Positions 1 to 8,507 of a stretch of DNA of 64,000 nucleotides are shown here, piece after piece. The notes under the pieces are model-generated. The model did no database searches and had not been told where the DNA came from. It was given only the letters and a program-made list of their open reading frames with translations. Numbering within the stretch: the stretch's first letter is position 1; the number at the start of each line of letters is the position of its first letter. This DNA is from a virus: positions 62,001-126,000 of the IMG/VR virus record IMGVR_UViG_3300023179_000027; one strand, given 5' to 3'. The translations under genes were made by a program, and so were the position numbers.

Positions 1-17
1 ATAAGTTGGGGAAAAGA

Positions 18-365
18 ATGAGCGGTTATGCATTGATTCGTAGGATAAGAATTTTAGAGGAAAAATGTGATGAGCTTGGATTTCGTATGTGCCAATCACG
101 AGACTTTCATAATGAGTTTGGCGATACTTTAGCTATCAAACCAAAAGACGAGTGTTTACCAGTCTATAGCCGTGATGCTGAGTTATTCGTAGGGACAATA
201 GGTGACTTAGAAAGGTTTATTCAAGGCATTGAATGGGCTAGAAAATACGATACAATGGTATTTGGTAGGTCACAGGACGACAAACGGGCACGTAAGGAAC
301 AAGACTTTAAAAATAAACAATTGGTCAATATCCTTAAGGGTGAAAAGGTTGACAGTAAATCCTAA
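18..365 (+). CDS. Hypothetical small protein
   Basis: 115 aa with charged, Lys/Arg-rich ends. No motif is recognised. The ATG at 18 is preferred over the TTG at 6 because a purine-rich GGGGAAAAG lies just upstream. Its last codons overlap the promoter that serves the ligase gene downstream. Confidence 0.6.
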   Translation: MSGYALIRRIRILEEKCDELGFRMCQSRDFHNEFGDTLAIKPKDECLPVYSRDAELFVGTIGDLERFIQGIEWARKYDTMVFGRSQDDKRARKEQDFKNKQLVNILKGEKVDSKS

Positions 366-377
366 TTAAGCTATAAT
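349..377 (+). promoter_or_regulatory. Sigma70-type promoter for the ligase gene
   Basis: TTGACA at 349-354, 17 bp spacer, TATAAT at 372-377. It is embedded in the end of the preceding gene and sits 26 bp before the ligase ATG. It belongs to the same family as the promoters near 13.3, 14.0, 14.9 and 15.9 kb (here TTGACAGTAAAT). Confidence 0.85.
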
Positions 378-402
378 CTAGTTTTACGCTAAGGAATTAA
401 CT

Positions 403-1737
403 ATGTCTGCTAGTTGGATCGCTAAACTTAACGAAAGTGATAGTCGTTTACACAAGGAAGATGTACTTAAACAAGCCAAGGAAGCTATGACATTAGGTAG
501 TGTCAATGCTATCAACTTTTTACAATTGCTAAAGATTTGCTATAACCCCTACGTTACCTTCGGTGTAAAACAAGTACCTGATACAGTTGGAATTGTAGAT
601 GCAGAAAATCCTTGGAGTGATTTTCTTGAATTACTAGGTTACCTTGCAGTGAGAGAGTTAACTGGTAATACAGCCCGTGATGCAATTCAGGATATGAGTG
701 AACGGTTTGATAGTGTTGAATGGAATAACTTTTGTGCTCCAGTCATTCGCCGTGATATGAGAGCAGGTATTAGTGATAAAACAATCAATAAAATCTTTAA
801 GGATACTGAGTACGAAATCCCTGTGTTTGGTTGTCAACTAGCAACCAATAGTGAGGGTCGTCCTGAAATGAAGGGCACTAAGCGACTAGAGCCAAAACTA
901 GATGGAGTGCGAGTATTGCTTAAAGTTGTAAATATGGGTGATACTATTGTAACTGATTGCTATAGCCGTAATGGTAAGGTGTTTGATAACTTTAAGCACA
1001 TTGAAAAACAAATTAAGGACAATTTTAACAAAATTATAAGACAAGCTGGTACTAGTAACCTAAGCATGGGTTTTATGTTAGATGGTGAAGTTATTGGTAA
1101 TAGTTTTCAGGAGTTGATGCGTCAAGCACGCCGTAAGGAAAATGTTGATAACGATGACAGTGTATTTCATATTTTTGATATTATTCCTATTGAGGATTTT
1201 CGTCGTGGGCATTGGAATACACAATTGAGCAAACGTATTAAAATCCTTGAAAGCATCCGAAGTGTTGTAGAGACTATGCCTAATGTTGAATTACTACCGC
1301 ATATTATGGTAGACTTAGACACGGCCGCTGGGCGTGATCAACTTGAACGTTATGCTAAAGATCAGGTCAATGCAGGCTTTGAGGGCATTATGATTAAGGA
1401 TGTTAATGCACCATACGAATGTAAGCGTAATACATTTTGGATGAAATGGAAACCTACCATTACAGTAGATTTGGAGGTGGTCGGTGTTGAAGAAGGTACG
1501 GGAAGAAATATTGGACGCCTGGGAGCATTGGTTTGCTTTGGAATTGACGACGGAAAAGAAATTTCAGTCAATGTGGGTAGTGGTTTTAGTGACGTTGATA
1601 GAGATGAGCTATACGCTAATCGCAATTTGGTCATTGGTCGTACTGTTGAAATCTTATGTGATGTAATTACACAAAACCAAGATGGTAGTTACAGTTTGCG
1701 TTTCCCTAGATTTGTGAGGTTCCGTGATGATAAGTAA
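403..1737 (+). CDS. ATP-dependent DNA ligase
   Basis: 444 aa. It would seal nicks in phage DNA during replication and repair through a lysyl-AMP intermediate. Visible motifs in order: EPKLDGVR around residue 163, with K165 as the adenylated lysine (motif I KxDG); LDGEV (motif III); EGIMIK (motif IV); and FWMKWKP (motif V). A C-terminal OB-fold-like part follows. The roughly 140-residue N-terminal domain fits T4 gp30-like ligases. It has its own promoter, and the ATG lies behind AAGGAATTAACT. Confidence 0.93.
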   Translation: MSASWIAKLNESDSRLHKEDVLKQAKEAMTLGSVNAINFLQLLKICYNPYVTFGVKQVPDTVGIVDAENPWSDFLELLGYLAVRELTGNTARDAIQDMSERFDSVEWNNFCAPVIRRDMRAGISDKTINKIFKDTEYEIPVFGCQLATNSEGRPEMKGTKRLEPKLDGVRVLLKVVNMGDTIVTDCYSRNGKVFDNFKHIEKQIKDNFNKIIRQAGTSNLSMGFMLDGEVIGNSFQELMRQARRKENVDNDDSVFHIFDIIPIEDFRRGHWNTQLSKRIKILESIRSVVETMPNVELLPHIMVDLDTAAGRDQLERYAKDQVNAGFEGIMIKDVNAPYECKRNTFWMKWKPTITVDLEVVGVEEGTGRNIGRLGALVCFGIDDGKEISVNVGSGFSDVDRDELYANRNLVIGRTVEILCDVITQNQDGSYSLRFPRFVRFRDDK

Positions 1738-2035
1738 GTATAGACCAATGGATGTTCAAAAAGTTTTTAGATTAAAGCATTATGTGCGATATGGATTCTT
1801 ACCAAAGAGTTATAACTGGAAACCATATCAACAATACGTTTTAGATAAGCAAATAAATCCAAACAGTGCAATAATAAAAGCATTTATAGTATTGCATTAT
1901 CTTGCTATGCATTCGCCCGAAAAGGTTCAAGTCAGGTATAAAAGAGCATATAATCGTTTTTACAAAATACACTTTGGCTCAGATAAAGCTAATATGAAAT
2001 ATTTAAACAAATACAGTTGCCATTTGTGGCTATAG
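1727..2035 (+). CDS. Hypothetical basic protein
   Basis: 102 aa, rich in Tyr, Lys and Arg. It overlaps the ligase 3' end by 11 nt, which suggests translational coupling. GTG at 1724 and ATG at 1727 are both possible starts. No family is recognised. Confidence 0.6.
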   Translation: MISKYRPMDVQKVFRLKHYVRYGFLPKSYNWKPYQQYVLDKQINPNSAIIKAFIVLHYLAMHSPEKVQVRYKRAYNRFYKIHFGSDKANMKYLNKYSCHLWL

Positions 2036-2045
2036 GAGATAAGTT

Positions 2046-2570
2046 ATGGTTATGGTTGTAAAAAGTGAGTGGCATCAAGTCGAAAAGAGAGATGGTATTG
2101 ATATTACGCTGGAAATTCTTGAAGAAATTTATCCTCATAGTGATGAAGATGAATTACAATCTATGTTAGATGGTTTGGTTTCTGGTGACACTGATATTGA
2201 TGAAGTTATAAATGATGCATGGGAAAATGATGTTGAATTAGATTGGCAATATCTTAATCAAGACGATTGGTGGACCGATCGTAAAGGTGGTTACGAAGTA
2301 ACCTATAAAGTTCAAGATTGGCAATACCGTGAAGAATTTCAATTTCCTAAAACACATAAATGCACAAAGTGTCGTTGGACAGGTACTAGATGGGAAACTC
2401 TTACACTTCATTTAAATATAGATGGTTCTATACATGAAGAAGATGATTTAGAATTTAATTTAACAAAGGATGTTTGTCCTATGTGTGATAGTGACTTAGA
2501 ACTTACGGAAGTTGGTAAAGAACATGAAGAAGAACAAAAACAAGTTGAAAAAGAACTAGACGAGATTTAA
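2046..2570 (+). CDS. Acidic protein with zinc ribbon
   Basis: 174 aa, very acidic. CTKC (about residue 110) and CPMC (about 147) form a four-cysteine zinc-ribbon-like pair separated by about 35 residues. The start is supported by AGGAGATAAGTT upstream. Zinc binding is inferred from the cysteine spacing and the function is unknown. Confidence 0.7.
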   Translation: MVMVVKSEWHQVEKRDGIDITLEILEEIYPHSDEDELQSMLDGLVSGDTDIDEVINDAWENDVELDWQYLNQDDWWTDRKGGYEVTYKVQDWQYREEFQFPKTHKCTKCRWTGTRWETLTLHLNIDGSIHEEDDLEFNLTKDVCPMCDSDLELTEVGKEHEEEQKQVEKELDEI

Positions 2571-2589
2571 TAGATAAAAAGGAAAATTT

Positions 2590-3276
2590 ATGTCAAGTAA
2601 TGAAAACAATAACTTAGCAGAAACAACAGAAGAAAATGTAGAAAAAATTATCATACCAATCATATATCCTGCAGGCACTTACAAAATAGAATTAGCAGGT
2701 AGAGGAAGTGATAGAGGTTTTAGTAAAATTACCAAAACTCAATATGACTATTGGAAGGATAAAACAGAAAACTTACATCAGGCCTTAACGGGAGACATAG
2801 ATGAAATTGATGAGGATATTCCTAAGAAAGCTAGATTTGGTCATGACTACTATGAATTAACTGATATAGGATTTTATTCAGGTCCTGACACCGATTGTTG
2901 GATAGAAATAAAAGATAATAACAATTCAATTATTTTAATGGAACAGTTAGGAAACTATCTTGATAAAATTCATAGTGAGGATGATTATTATGAGCATTTT
3001 GCTATTCAAAACGAATTTTATTTAGAAAATGATGTTAAATCGGGTTATTATTTATGGTGGGTTCAAGGTGGTAAAGGAGTTTATTTTGAAGGAGAAGTAG
3101 TTGTTCCTGAAGGCGAATTTTTTGATCCCAGACATTTATATTTTTATTATGATGAGGTAGAAGGTCAGGAACTTATTACTAAAGTTACTTATAAAGATGA
3201 AGAATTAGAAAATTGGGGTGGCAGTTGGTCAGGAAAATATGCAGACTATGGTGTGCTTAAAGTTGATAAAAAATGA
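2590..3276 (+). CDS. Hypothetical acidic phage protein
   Basis: 228 aa, rich in Asp, Glu and Tyr. An AAAAAGGAAAA ribosome site precedes the ATG. The pattern ELAGRGSDRGF plus QYDYW resembles a family of acidic hypothetical proteins I know from marine phages, but no function is known to me. The gene overlaps the next one by 4 nt (ATGA). Confidence 0.7.
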   Translation: MSSNENNNLAETTEENVEKIIIPIIYPAGTYKIELAGRGSDRGFSKITKTQYDYWKDKTENLHQALTGDIDEIDEDIPKKARFGHDYYELTDIGFYSGPDTDCWIEIKDNNNSIILMEQLGNYLDKIHSEDDYYEHFAIQNEFYLENDVKSGYYLWWVQGGKGVYFEGEVVVPEGEFFDPRHLYFYYDEVEGQELITKVTYKDEELENWGGSWSGKYADYGVLKVDKK

Positions 3277-3488
3277 ACTTGCATGATTTAGTAGGTAAAA
3301 TTTATAGATTTGAAGATGGAGATAAAATTCAAGTAATACAGATTAAATCAAGAAACCAAGAAGAGTATTTAATAACAGTACATATTACACAAGGTCCAGG
3401 TATTCCTAGAAAACTTGTGTTTAGTTTGCCTGAATTTATTGAACATTATGGACATCTATTTGGTTTAGTAGAAGATATTGAACCTTGA
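3273..3488 (+). CDS. Hypothetical small protein
   Basis: 71 aa, overlapping the upstream gene by ATGA and so probably co-translated with it. Beta-rich looking sequence with no motif I recognise. Confidence 0.6.
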   Translation: MNLHDLVGKIYRFEDGDKIQVIQIKSRNQEEYLITVHITQGPGIPRKLVFSLPEFIEHYGHLFGLVEDIEP

Positions 3489-3495
3489 AATCAGC

Positions 3496-3501
3496 TAAAT
3501 A
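3496..3501 (+). promoter_or_regulatory. TAAATA late-type motif 5 nt before a start codon
   Basis: TAAATA ends 5 nt before the ATG at 3507 and there is no Shine-Dalgarno in between. By analogy with the T4 late promoter TATAAATA, transcription would begin at about the A of the ATG, giving a leaderless mRNA. Confidence 0.5.
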
Positions 3502-3506
3502 TTTAG

Positions 3507-5075
3507 ATGCTCTTAAAAATATTTAACGTTTCTAATATCACACTGTTTGTCGCATTATCCTTAAGTGTTATAGCCGCTTGGTATAGTATTCTAGGACTTA
3601 TTGCAATCTTTGCGGCTGCTGTAATACCAATTATAATAATGGGCAGTGCGCTTGAAATTGCTAAGGTAGTAACCACTGTTTGGTTACATAAATATTGGCA
3701 AAACGTAAAATTTACTATGCGCCTTTATTTAGTGCTATCTGTAATTTCACTTGCGTTATTAACTAGTATGGGTATATTTGGTTTTTTATCCAAAGCTCAT
3801 ACCGATCAAAATTTAGTAAGTGGGGATATACTTGCTAAAATATCAATATACGACGAAAAAATAAAAATAGCGAAGGATAATATAGATGCTAATAGGGCAG
3901 CACTTAGACAATTGGATGCGGGCGTGGACCAAACTTTGGCACGTTCAACGTCAGAACAGGGTGCCGAAAGATCGGTACAAATTAGGCGACAGCAAGGTCC
4001 AGAACGTCAGAGACTTTTACGGGAAATCGAAGTCGAACAGAAAAAGATTGCACAACTTAATGAAGAACGAGCTCCGATCGCTGCGGAAGTTCGCAAGGTC
4101 GAAGCAGAAGTTGGTCCTATAAAATATATAGCAGCACTTATATATGGCGATGATCCTGATGCAAATTTACTTGAACGTGCAGTACGTTGGGTGATTATTT
4201 TAATTGTATTTGTTTTCGATCCATTAGCGTTAACATTAGTATTGGCTGCAAATGAAAGTAGAAAATGGGAAAATGCAAGAGAAGAAAACCAGGCTCCTGA
4301 CCCATGGATAGCGGATGTAGGTGAAAAACCAACTAAAGAAGAACTTGAACCAGAAGAACCTTTGATAGATGAACCTGACATACCAGAAGAAACAGTTGAA
4401 CAAGTTTATCTAAAAAAGAAATGGATAGATAAAGTTCCAGGTATTGAAAAAATGAAGCCTGTTATATATACACCTGAACCAAAGGTTATTGAGGAAATCA
4501 GTTGCACAAGTTGCGGGAAAGTTTTAGAAAAGGTTTATAATATAGGACTATTTTGTACAAATAAAAATTGTAGTCTAGGTAGACTACAAGAATATAAAGA
4601 ACCTGAAATAGAGGAAAATGTAGATATACCAACAGAGTCTAAAATTATTAAAAAGGAAATTGTTACAACGAATGTTACAAAAGAAAAACCTTTTAAAGAA
4701 GTTGATGGTGGATATGTAGTATATGACAATAAGGCAATGCAAAAAGATGCATTTAAAGACCTACATCCAGAATTTTTTAAATTAACAGCGGATTCATTAC
4801 ATCCTATATCAACAAAATTTGGGTCAGAGTTTCCAAAATTTGCTAATAAGGGTGATGTTTATGTTAGAGTAGATGTATTACCAAATCGTGTATTTAAATT
4901 TGATGGTGTAAAATGGATTGAGCTTGTTAAAAGTAATACCAATTCATATCTATACGATAAAGAGTATTTAGAATATCTGGTCAAAAAGATTGATTCGGGT
5001 GAATATGATGTAGACTTGTTATCCGAAAACGAAAAATCAGCAATCGAAGAATATTTACGTAACCAAAAAACTTGA
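3507..5075 (+). CDS. Multi-pass membrane protein with coiled coil and zinc site
   Basis: 522 aa. Hydrophobic segments lie at about residues 5-25, 28-50 and 70-95. A long charged coiled coil follows (about 105-205), then another membrane segment (about 225-248) and an acidic cytosolic-looking tail. A four-cysteine knot (CTSC ... CTNKNC, about 333-352) looks zinc-binding. The C-terminal DVYVRVDVLPNRVFKFDG resembles short domains in phage structural proteins. The start is leaderless-type (see the TAAATA motif). Its role is unknown; an envelope-associated function is only inferred. Confidence 0.75.
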   Translation: MLLKIFNVSNITLFVALSLSVIAAWYSILGLIAIFAAAVIPIIIMGSALEIAKVVTTVWLHKYWQNVKFTMRLYLVLSVISLALLTSMGIFGFLSKAHTDQNLVSGDILAKISIYDEKIKIAKDNIDANRAALRQLDAGVDQTLARSTSEQGAERSVQIRRQQGPERQRLLREIEVEQKKIAQLNEERAPIAAEVRKVEAEVGPIKYIAALIYGDDPDANLLERAVRWVIILIVFVFDPLALTLVLAANESRKWENAREENQAPDPWIADVGEKPTKEELEPEEPLIDEPDIPEETVEQVYLKKKWIDKVPGIEKMKPVIYTPEPKVIEEISCTSCGKVLEKVYNIGLFCTNKNCSLGRLQEYKEPEIEENVDIPTESKIIKKEIVTTNVTKEKPFKEVDGGYVVYDNKAMQKDAFKDLHPEFFKLTADSLHPISTKFGSEFPKFANKGDVYVRVDVLPNRVFKFDGVKWIELVKSNTNSYLYDKEYLEYLVKKIDSGEYDVDLLSENEKSAIEEYLRNQKT

Positions 5076-5131
5076 AAATAATTGCAGCCTAGTGTAATAT
5101 AAGAACATTGTAAACTTAATTGGAGATATCC

Positions 5132-5791
5132 ATGAAATTTAAAATGGCTGTAGTTGTTGCATTATTAGCAAGTATTTATGGTTGTGGTACCGCAAGACCA
5201 AATGCTACCATAGAAGCACCAAAAGTTGATCCATTAGTTACTCAAGCCCTAAATACTAATTTTGTTGGTCAGGGCATTAAGATTGAATGGGACTGTAAAT
5301 ATTTTTCAGGAATCACCGAAGCCACTTGTATTAAAGGCGAGATCAAATCTATTGAAGCAACAGGATATGCTCCATCATTTGGTAATAGCGAAGCCATGCG
5401 TGATAATGCGTTTGAAGTTGCTGAAATGCGAGCATTAGACAGATTGTTACGTTTTGTAAAGCAAGATGTGTCAAGCCAGCGCACAGTTAATACAATGGCT
5501 AAAAACTGGGAAGTTGCTAAAGATCGTATTAAACAACGTATTGAGGGCGAAGTATCAATGAATGATATAGATGCCGATAAACAAAGCAATGTAGCAGTGC
5601 GTGAAAATACAAATGATGCTGTTCGCAATGTAGTATCAACAATAAAAAATAATGCACAAGGTATTATTCGGGGTGCTCGTCCAATCAGTCAACGAATCGT
5701 TGATCGGCAAACTGTAAACGTAACAATTCGCTGGGACAGATATAGCGCGGATGCTGTAATTAACATGCAAAAAAAATATTTTAGTCAATGA
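5132..5791 (+). CDS. Putative exported lipoprotein
   Basis: 219 aa. The start at 5132 (not 5120) is chosen because GGAG lies 6-9 nt upstream. A short signal sequence ends in IYGC, a plausible lipobox giving an acylated Cys. The middle part (GYAPSFGNSEAMRDNAFEVAEMRALDRL pattern, given here only as a landmark) has the repeated-Ala helix seen in LPP20/FlgT-N-like envelope proteins. It overlaps the next exported protein by 4 nt. A phage lipoprotein could act on the host envelope, for example in exclusion or lysis; this is not shown. Confidence 0.7.
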   Translation: MKFKMAVVVALLASIYGCGTARPNATIEAPKVDPLVTQALNTNFVGQGIKIEWDCKYFSGITEATCIKGEIKSIEATGYAPSFGNSEAMRDNAFEVAEMRALDRLLRFVKQDVSSQRTVNTMAKNWEVAKDRIKQRIEGEVSMNDIDADKQSNVAVRENTNDAVRNVVSTIKNNAQGIIRGARPISQRIVDRQTVNVTIRWDRYSADAVINMQKKYFSQ

Positions 5792-6780
5792 AACTTAAAC
5801 TACTTTTAGTAGTTGTATATTTATTTTTATTTGACTTAGCATATGCAAGTAATCCATTAAGAGTATATGGAATAGGCAGGACTTTTGAAGAGGCAAAAAC
5901 AAATGCATTTAAAGTAGCTGTGCAGCATGTTTCGGGAGTTGTTTTGTTAAGTGATAGAGAAAGTAAAAATATAGAACTTACTAAGAATGAAATTTCGACT
6001 TATAGTTCAGGGTACGTAGACAACTTTAATATAGTTTCTCAAGTTTTTAAAAATAATTTATATGAACTTGTAATAGATGTTTATGTAAATGAAAGTAAAA
6101 TAAGTCATAGATTATTTTCTAATAAAGAATCTACGCAACAATTTGAAGGACAAAAGCATTCAACACAGATAAATTCATTATTACAGGAAAAAAAGGCAGG
6201 AGACCAATTAATTACACAGGTATTATCAGATTATCCTAAATTAGCTTATAACATAAAACAATTACCTTATTTTTTAAAATTTGACAACAATCGAAATTTA
6301 TATTTGGTTGTACAATATTCGTTAGAATGGAATAAAAATTTTTTAAAAGCCTTAGAAGAATTATTTGAAATTTTTGATGAGGGCAAATATAATATAGTTG
6401 ACAAATTTCCTGCCAATATTTATTTTGTAAATGAAACTAATTTTAATGAAACTAAAAAACATTATAAATTTAGTGATTTGGTTAGAATTCAGGGGATAAG
6501 AAACCATTTCATAAATCAAAATGAAGTAAGACTTATGTTAACAATAACCAATTTTAATAAGCAAGTTATTGCTAAAAAATGTTATGTCCCTGATTTTGTT
6601 ATAGGCAAACACAAACCAATGTATAGTTTAGGGCAACCTAACGCAATTACGATTTGGCAAAATACGATTGAGAATAATCATGTTGCTTTACCTTTAAATA
6701 CAGCCTATGCAGAAAAAATTTCGACAACTATCAATGAGTTACAGTTGAAAATTGTTAATGATAAAGATTGTAAAAACTAA
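5788..6780 (+). CDS. Secreted protein, FlgT-N/LPP20-like N-terminus
   Basis: 330 aa with a classic signal peptide (LLLVVVYLFLFDLAYA). The following RVYGIGRTFEEAKTNAFKVA resembles the small alpha/beta domain at the N-terminus of FlgT and LPP20-type proteins. The remainder is Asn/Lys-rich. It is co-translated with the upstream lipoprotein (ATGA), so the two may work together in the periplasm. The assignment is by pattern only. Confidence 0.65.
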   Translation: MKLKLLLVVVYLFLFDLAYASNPLRVYGIGRTFEEAKTNAFKVAVQHVSGVVLLSDRESKNIELTKNEISTYSSGYVDNFNIVSQVFKNNLYELVIDVYVNESKISHRLFSNKESTQQFEGQKHSTQINSLLQEKKAGDQLITQVLSDYPKLAYNIKQLPYFLKFDNNRNLYLVVQYSLEWNKNFLKALEELFEIFDEGKYNIVDKFPANIYFVNETNFNETKKHYKFSDLVRIQGIRNHFINQNEVRLMLTITNFNKQVIAKKCYVPDFVIGKHKPMYSLGQPNAITIWQNTIENNHVALPLNTAYAEKISTTINELQLKIVNDKDCKN

Positions 6781-6783
6781 ATA
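6778..6783 (+). promoter_or_regulatory. TAAATA late-type motif 5 nt before clpX ATG
   Basis: TAAATA at 6778-6783 and ATG at 6789, with ttact between them and no Shine-Dalgarno. It overlaps the stop codon of the preceding gene. Predicted to start a leaderless clpX transcript. Confidence 0.5.
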
Positions 6784-6788
6784 TTACT

Positions 6789-7985
6789 ATGTCAGAAATT
6801 AAATTACAACATTGTTCATTTTGCGGTAACCATAAAGATATTGTTAAAAAATTAATTGTAGGGGATGACGTGGCAATTTGCAGTGATTGTATTGTCCTTT
6901 GTAATGAATTAATGAATGAAGACTTAAAGGACGATTTATCTGTAGTTGAGAACAAATCCTTTAATCCTATTGAAATAAAAGAGTATTTAGACAGTTATGT
7001 TGTAGGGCAAGATGAAGCAAAAAAAGTTTTATCCGTTGCTATTTGTAATCATTACAAAAGAATAAATTCAACAGCAAAGGAGTTAGAAATTCAAAAAAGT
7101 AATGTTTTACTTATTGGTCCAACTGGCAATGGTAAAACTTTATTAGCAAAGACAATTGCCAAATATTTAAATGTTCCTTTTGTAGTAGCTGATGCGACTA
7201 GTTTAACAGAGGCTGGTTATGTTGGCGATGATGTAGAATCAATGATATCCATGTTGCTAAATGCAGCAAATGGAGATAAAGCTTTGGCTGAAAAGGGTAT
7301 TATTTTTATTGATGAAATTGATAAAATTGCAAGAAAAAGTGAGAATGTTAGCATAACAAGAGATGTTTCAGGTGAAGGAGTACAGCAAGCATTATTAAAA
7401 ATTGTTGAAGGAACTAAGTGTAGAGTCAATCCTTCAGGTAACAGAAAGCATCCTAATACCGAAATACTAGAAATTAATACAACCAATATTTTATTTATTG
7501 CAGGCGGTGCTTTTGTTGGACTTAAAGACATTGTTAGTAATAGGTTAACAGGGTCAGCAATAGGGTTTGGTGCAGAAGTAAAAACAAAAAATGATAGTAA
7601 AATATTAAATAAAATTACACCAGATGATTTAACTAGGTATGGAATGATACCAGAATTTATAGGACGGTTTACTACTACAATTAATTTAAACGAACTTACA
7701 AAGGATGATTTAATTAAAATTTTGACTAAAGTTAAAAATAATTATATAGACCAATATAAATATTTGTTTAAGATTGATGGTATAAATTTACATTTTACCG
7801 ATGATGCAATTACGTTGATTGCCGAAAATTGTTTAAAATTGAAAACAGGAGCCAGAGGCTTACAAAGCGAGATAGAAAGAATTTTGATGCCACATATGTA
7901 TAATATTTTTGTATATGTTAAAAAAAATGTAAAAAACATAAATATTAATCAGGAGCAGGTACTTGAACCAAAATTAGTAACATGA
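6789..7985 (+). CDS. clpX: ClpX, AAA+ unfoldase of the ClpXP protease
   Basis: 398 aa, near full length for ClpX (about 420). An N-terminal C4 zinc domain has C9, C12, C31 and C34. Walker A GPTGNGKT is at 110-117, pore loop GYVG at 143-146, Walker B IIFIDE at 171-176, the RKH loop at 219-221 and the IGF ClpP-docking tripeptide at 258-260. All features needed to recognise substrate, thread it and dock ClpP are present, so it should be active. It probably works with the phage ClpP at 11959 or host ClpP. The start has no Shine-Dalgarno, and the 3' end overlaps the bS21 gene by ATGA. Confidence 0.95.
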   Translation: MSEIKLQHCSFCGNHKDIVKKLIVGDDVAICSDCIVLCNELMNEDLKDDLSVVENKSFNPIEIKEYLDSYVVGQDEAKKVLSVAICNHYKRINSTAKELEIQKSNVLLIGPTGNGKTLLAKTIAKYLNVPFVVADATSLTEAGYVGDDVESMISMLLNAANGDKALAEKGIIFIDEIDKIARKSENVSITRDVSGEGVQQALLKIVEGTKCRVNPSGNRKHPNTEILEINTTNILFIAGGAFVGLKDIVSNRLTGSAIGFGAEVKTKNDSKILNKITPDDLTRYGMIPEFIGRFTTTINLNELTKDDLIKILTKVKNNYIDQYKYLFKIDGINLHFTDDAITLIAENCLKLKTGARGLQSEIERILMPHMYNIFVYVKKNVKNININQEQVLEPKLVT

Positions 7986-8203
7986 TTTTAAAAGGTAAGA
8001 AAGTTGTAGTACAAGAGAATAATCTTGATAAAGCATTACGAAAATTTAAAAAGAAAATAATGGAAGATGGGTTATTGTTAGAACTACAAAATAAGCAACA
8101 TTTTGTTAAGCCGAGTATTCGTAAAAAATTGTCAAAGGCATATGCAATTAAACGTTGGAAAAAATATTTAAATTCACAAAAGCTGTTTAAAAAATTATAT
8201 TAA
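7982..8203 (+). CDS. rpsU: Ribosomal protein bS21 homologue
   Basis: 73 aa, the usual bS21 size (about 71). The signature is visible in order: VVVQENNLDKALRKFKKK, then a central KQHFVKPSIRKK and a basic AYAIKRWKKYL tail. These match the bacterial VRENEPFDVALRRFKR, F-Y-x-KP and AVKRHAKKL segments. bS21 sits on the 30S platform next to the anti-Shine-Dalgarno end of 16S rRNA. A phage copy could replace the host protein and shift mRNA choice at initiation. It is translationally coupled to clpX (ATGA). See also IF-1 at 23310. Confidence 0.82.
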   Translation: MILKGKKVVVQENNLDKALRKFKKKIMEDGLLLELQNKQHFVKPSIRKKLSKAYAIKRWKKYLNSQKLFKKLY

Positions 8204-8406
8204 TGTTTTATTTTATTAGCATAATCATATTTATTTTTGGTTTAAGTTTTTATATTTTTGGTAACCAAACTATTTCTAAAGATGTAAAAACTAGTTGGTC
8301 ACCAAAGGATATTGAAACATTACAAGACCAATATGCCAATTTTAAATCTGTTGGACAACTATTTCTATTAATTTTTTCATTTATATTAATTTATAATATT
8401 ACCTAA
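8203..8406 (+). CDS. Small two-helix membrane protein
   Basis: 67 aa with hydrophobic helices at about 2-20 and 49-66 around a short polar loop. It begins 1 nt before the end of the bS21 stop codon (TAATG). No homologue recognised. Confidence 0.6.
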   Translation: MFYFISIIIFIFGLSFYIFGNQTISKDVKTSWSPKDIETLQDQYANFKSVGQLFLLIFSFILIYNIT

Positions 8407-8433
8407 ATAGTAGATTTTTTTGCACAATTTTAC

Positions 8434-8444
8434 TATAATAAATA
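8434..8444 (+). promoter_or_regulatory. Putative promoter upstream of hsp20
   Basis: TATAATAAATA combines a TATAAT hexamer (8434-8439) with a TAAATA late-type motif (8439-8444). No good -35 lies at 17 bp, so the late-type reading is favoured. The transcript would carry a leader of about 60 nt containing the stem-loop at 8447. Confidence 0.4.
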
Positions 8445-8446
8445 CA

Positions 8447-8475
8447 AATGTAAACGCCGAGGTCGGGTTTACATT
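8447..8475 (+). promoter_or_regulatory. Stem-loop in the hsp20 leader
   Basis: AATGTAAAC (8447-8455) pairs perfectly with GTTTACATT (8467-8475), with extra C-G pairs in the loop region. No U-run follows, so it is not a simple terminator. It lies between the putative promoter and the hsp20 ribosome site and could be an mRNA stabiliser or a temperature-responsive element. Confidence 0.5.
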
Positions 8476-8507
8476 CAAATGTCATCTTGCTTAAAAAGGA
8501 GAAAAAT

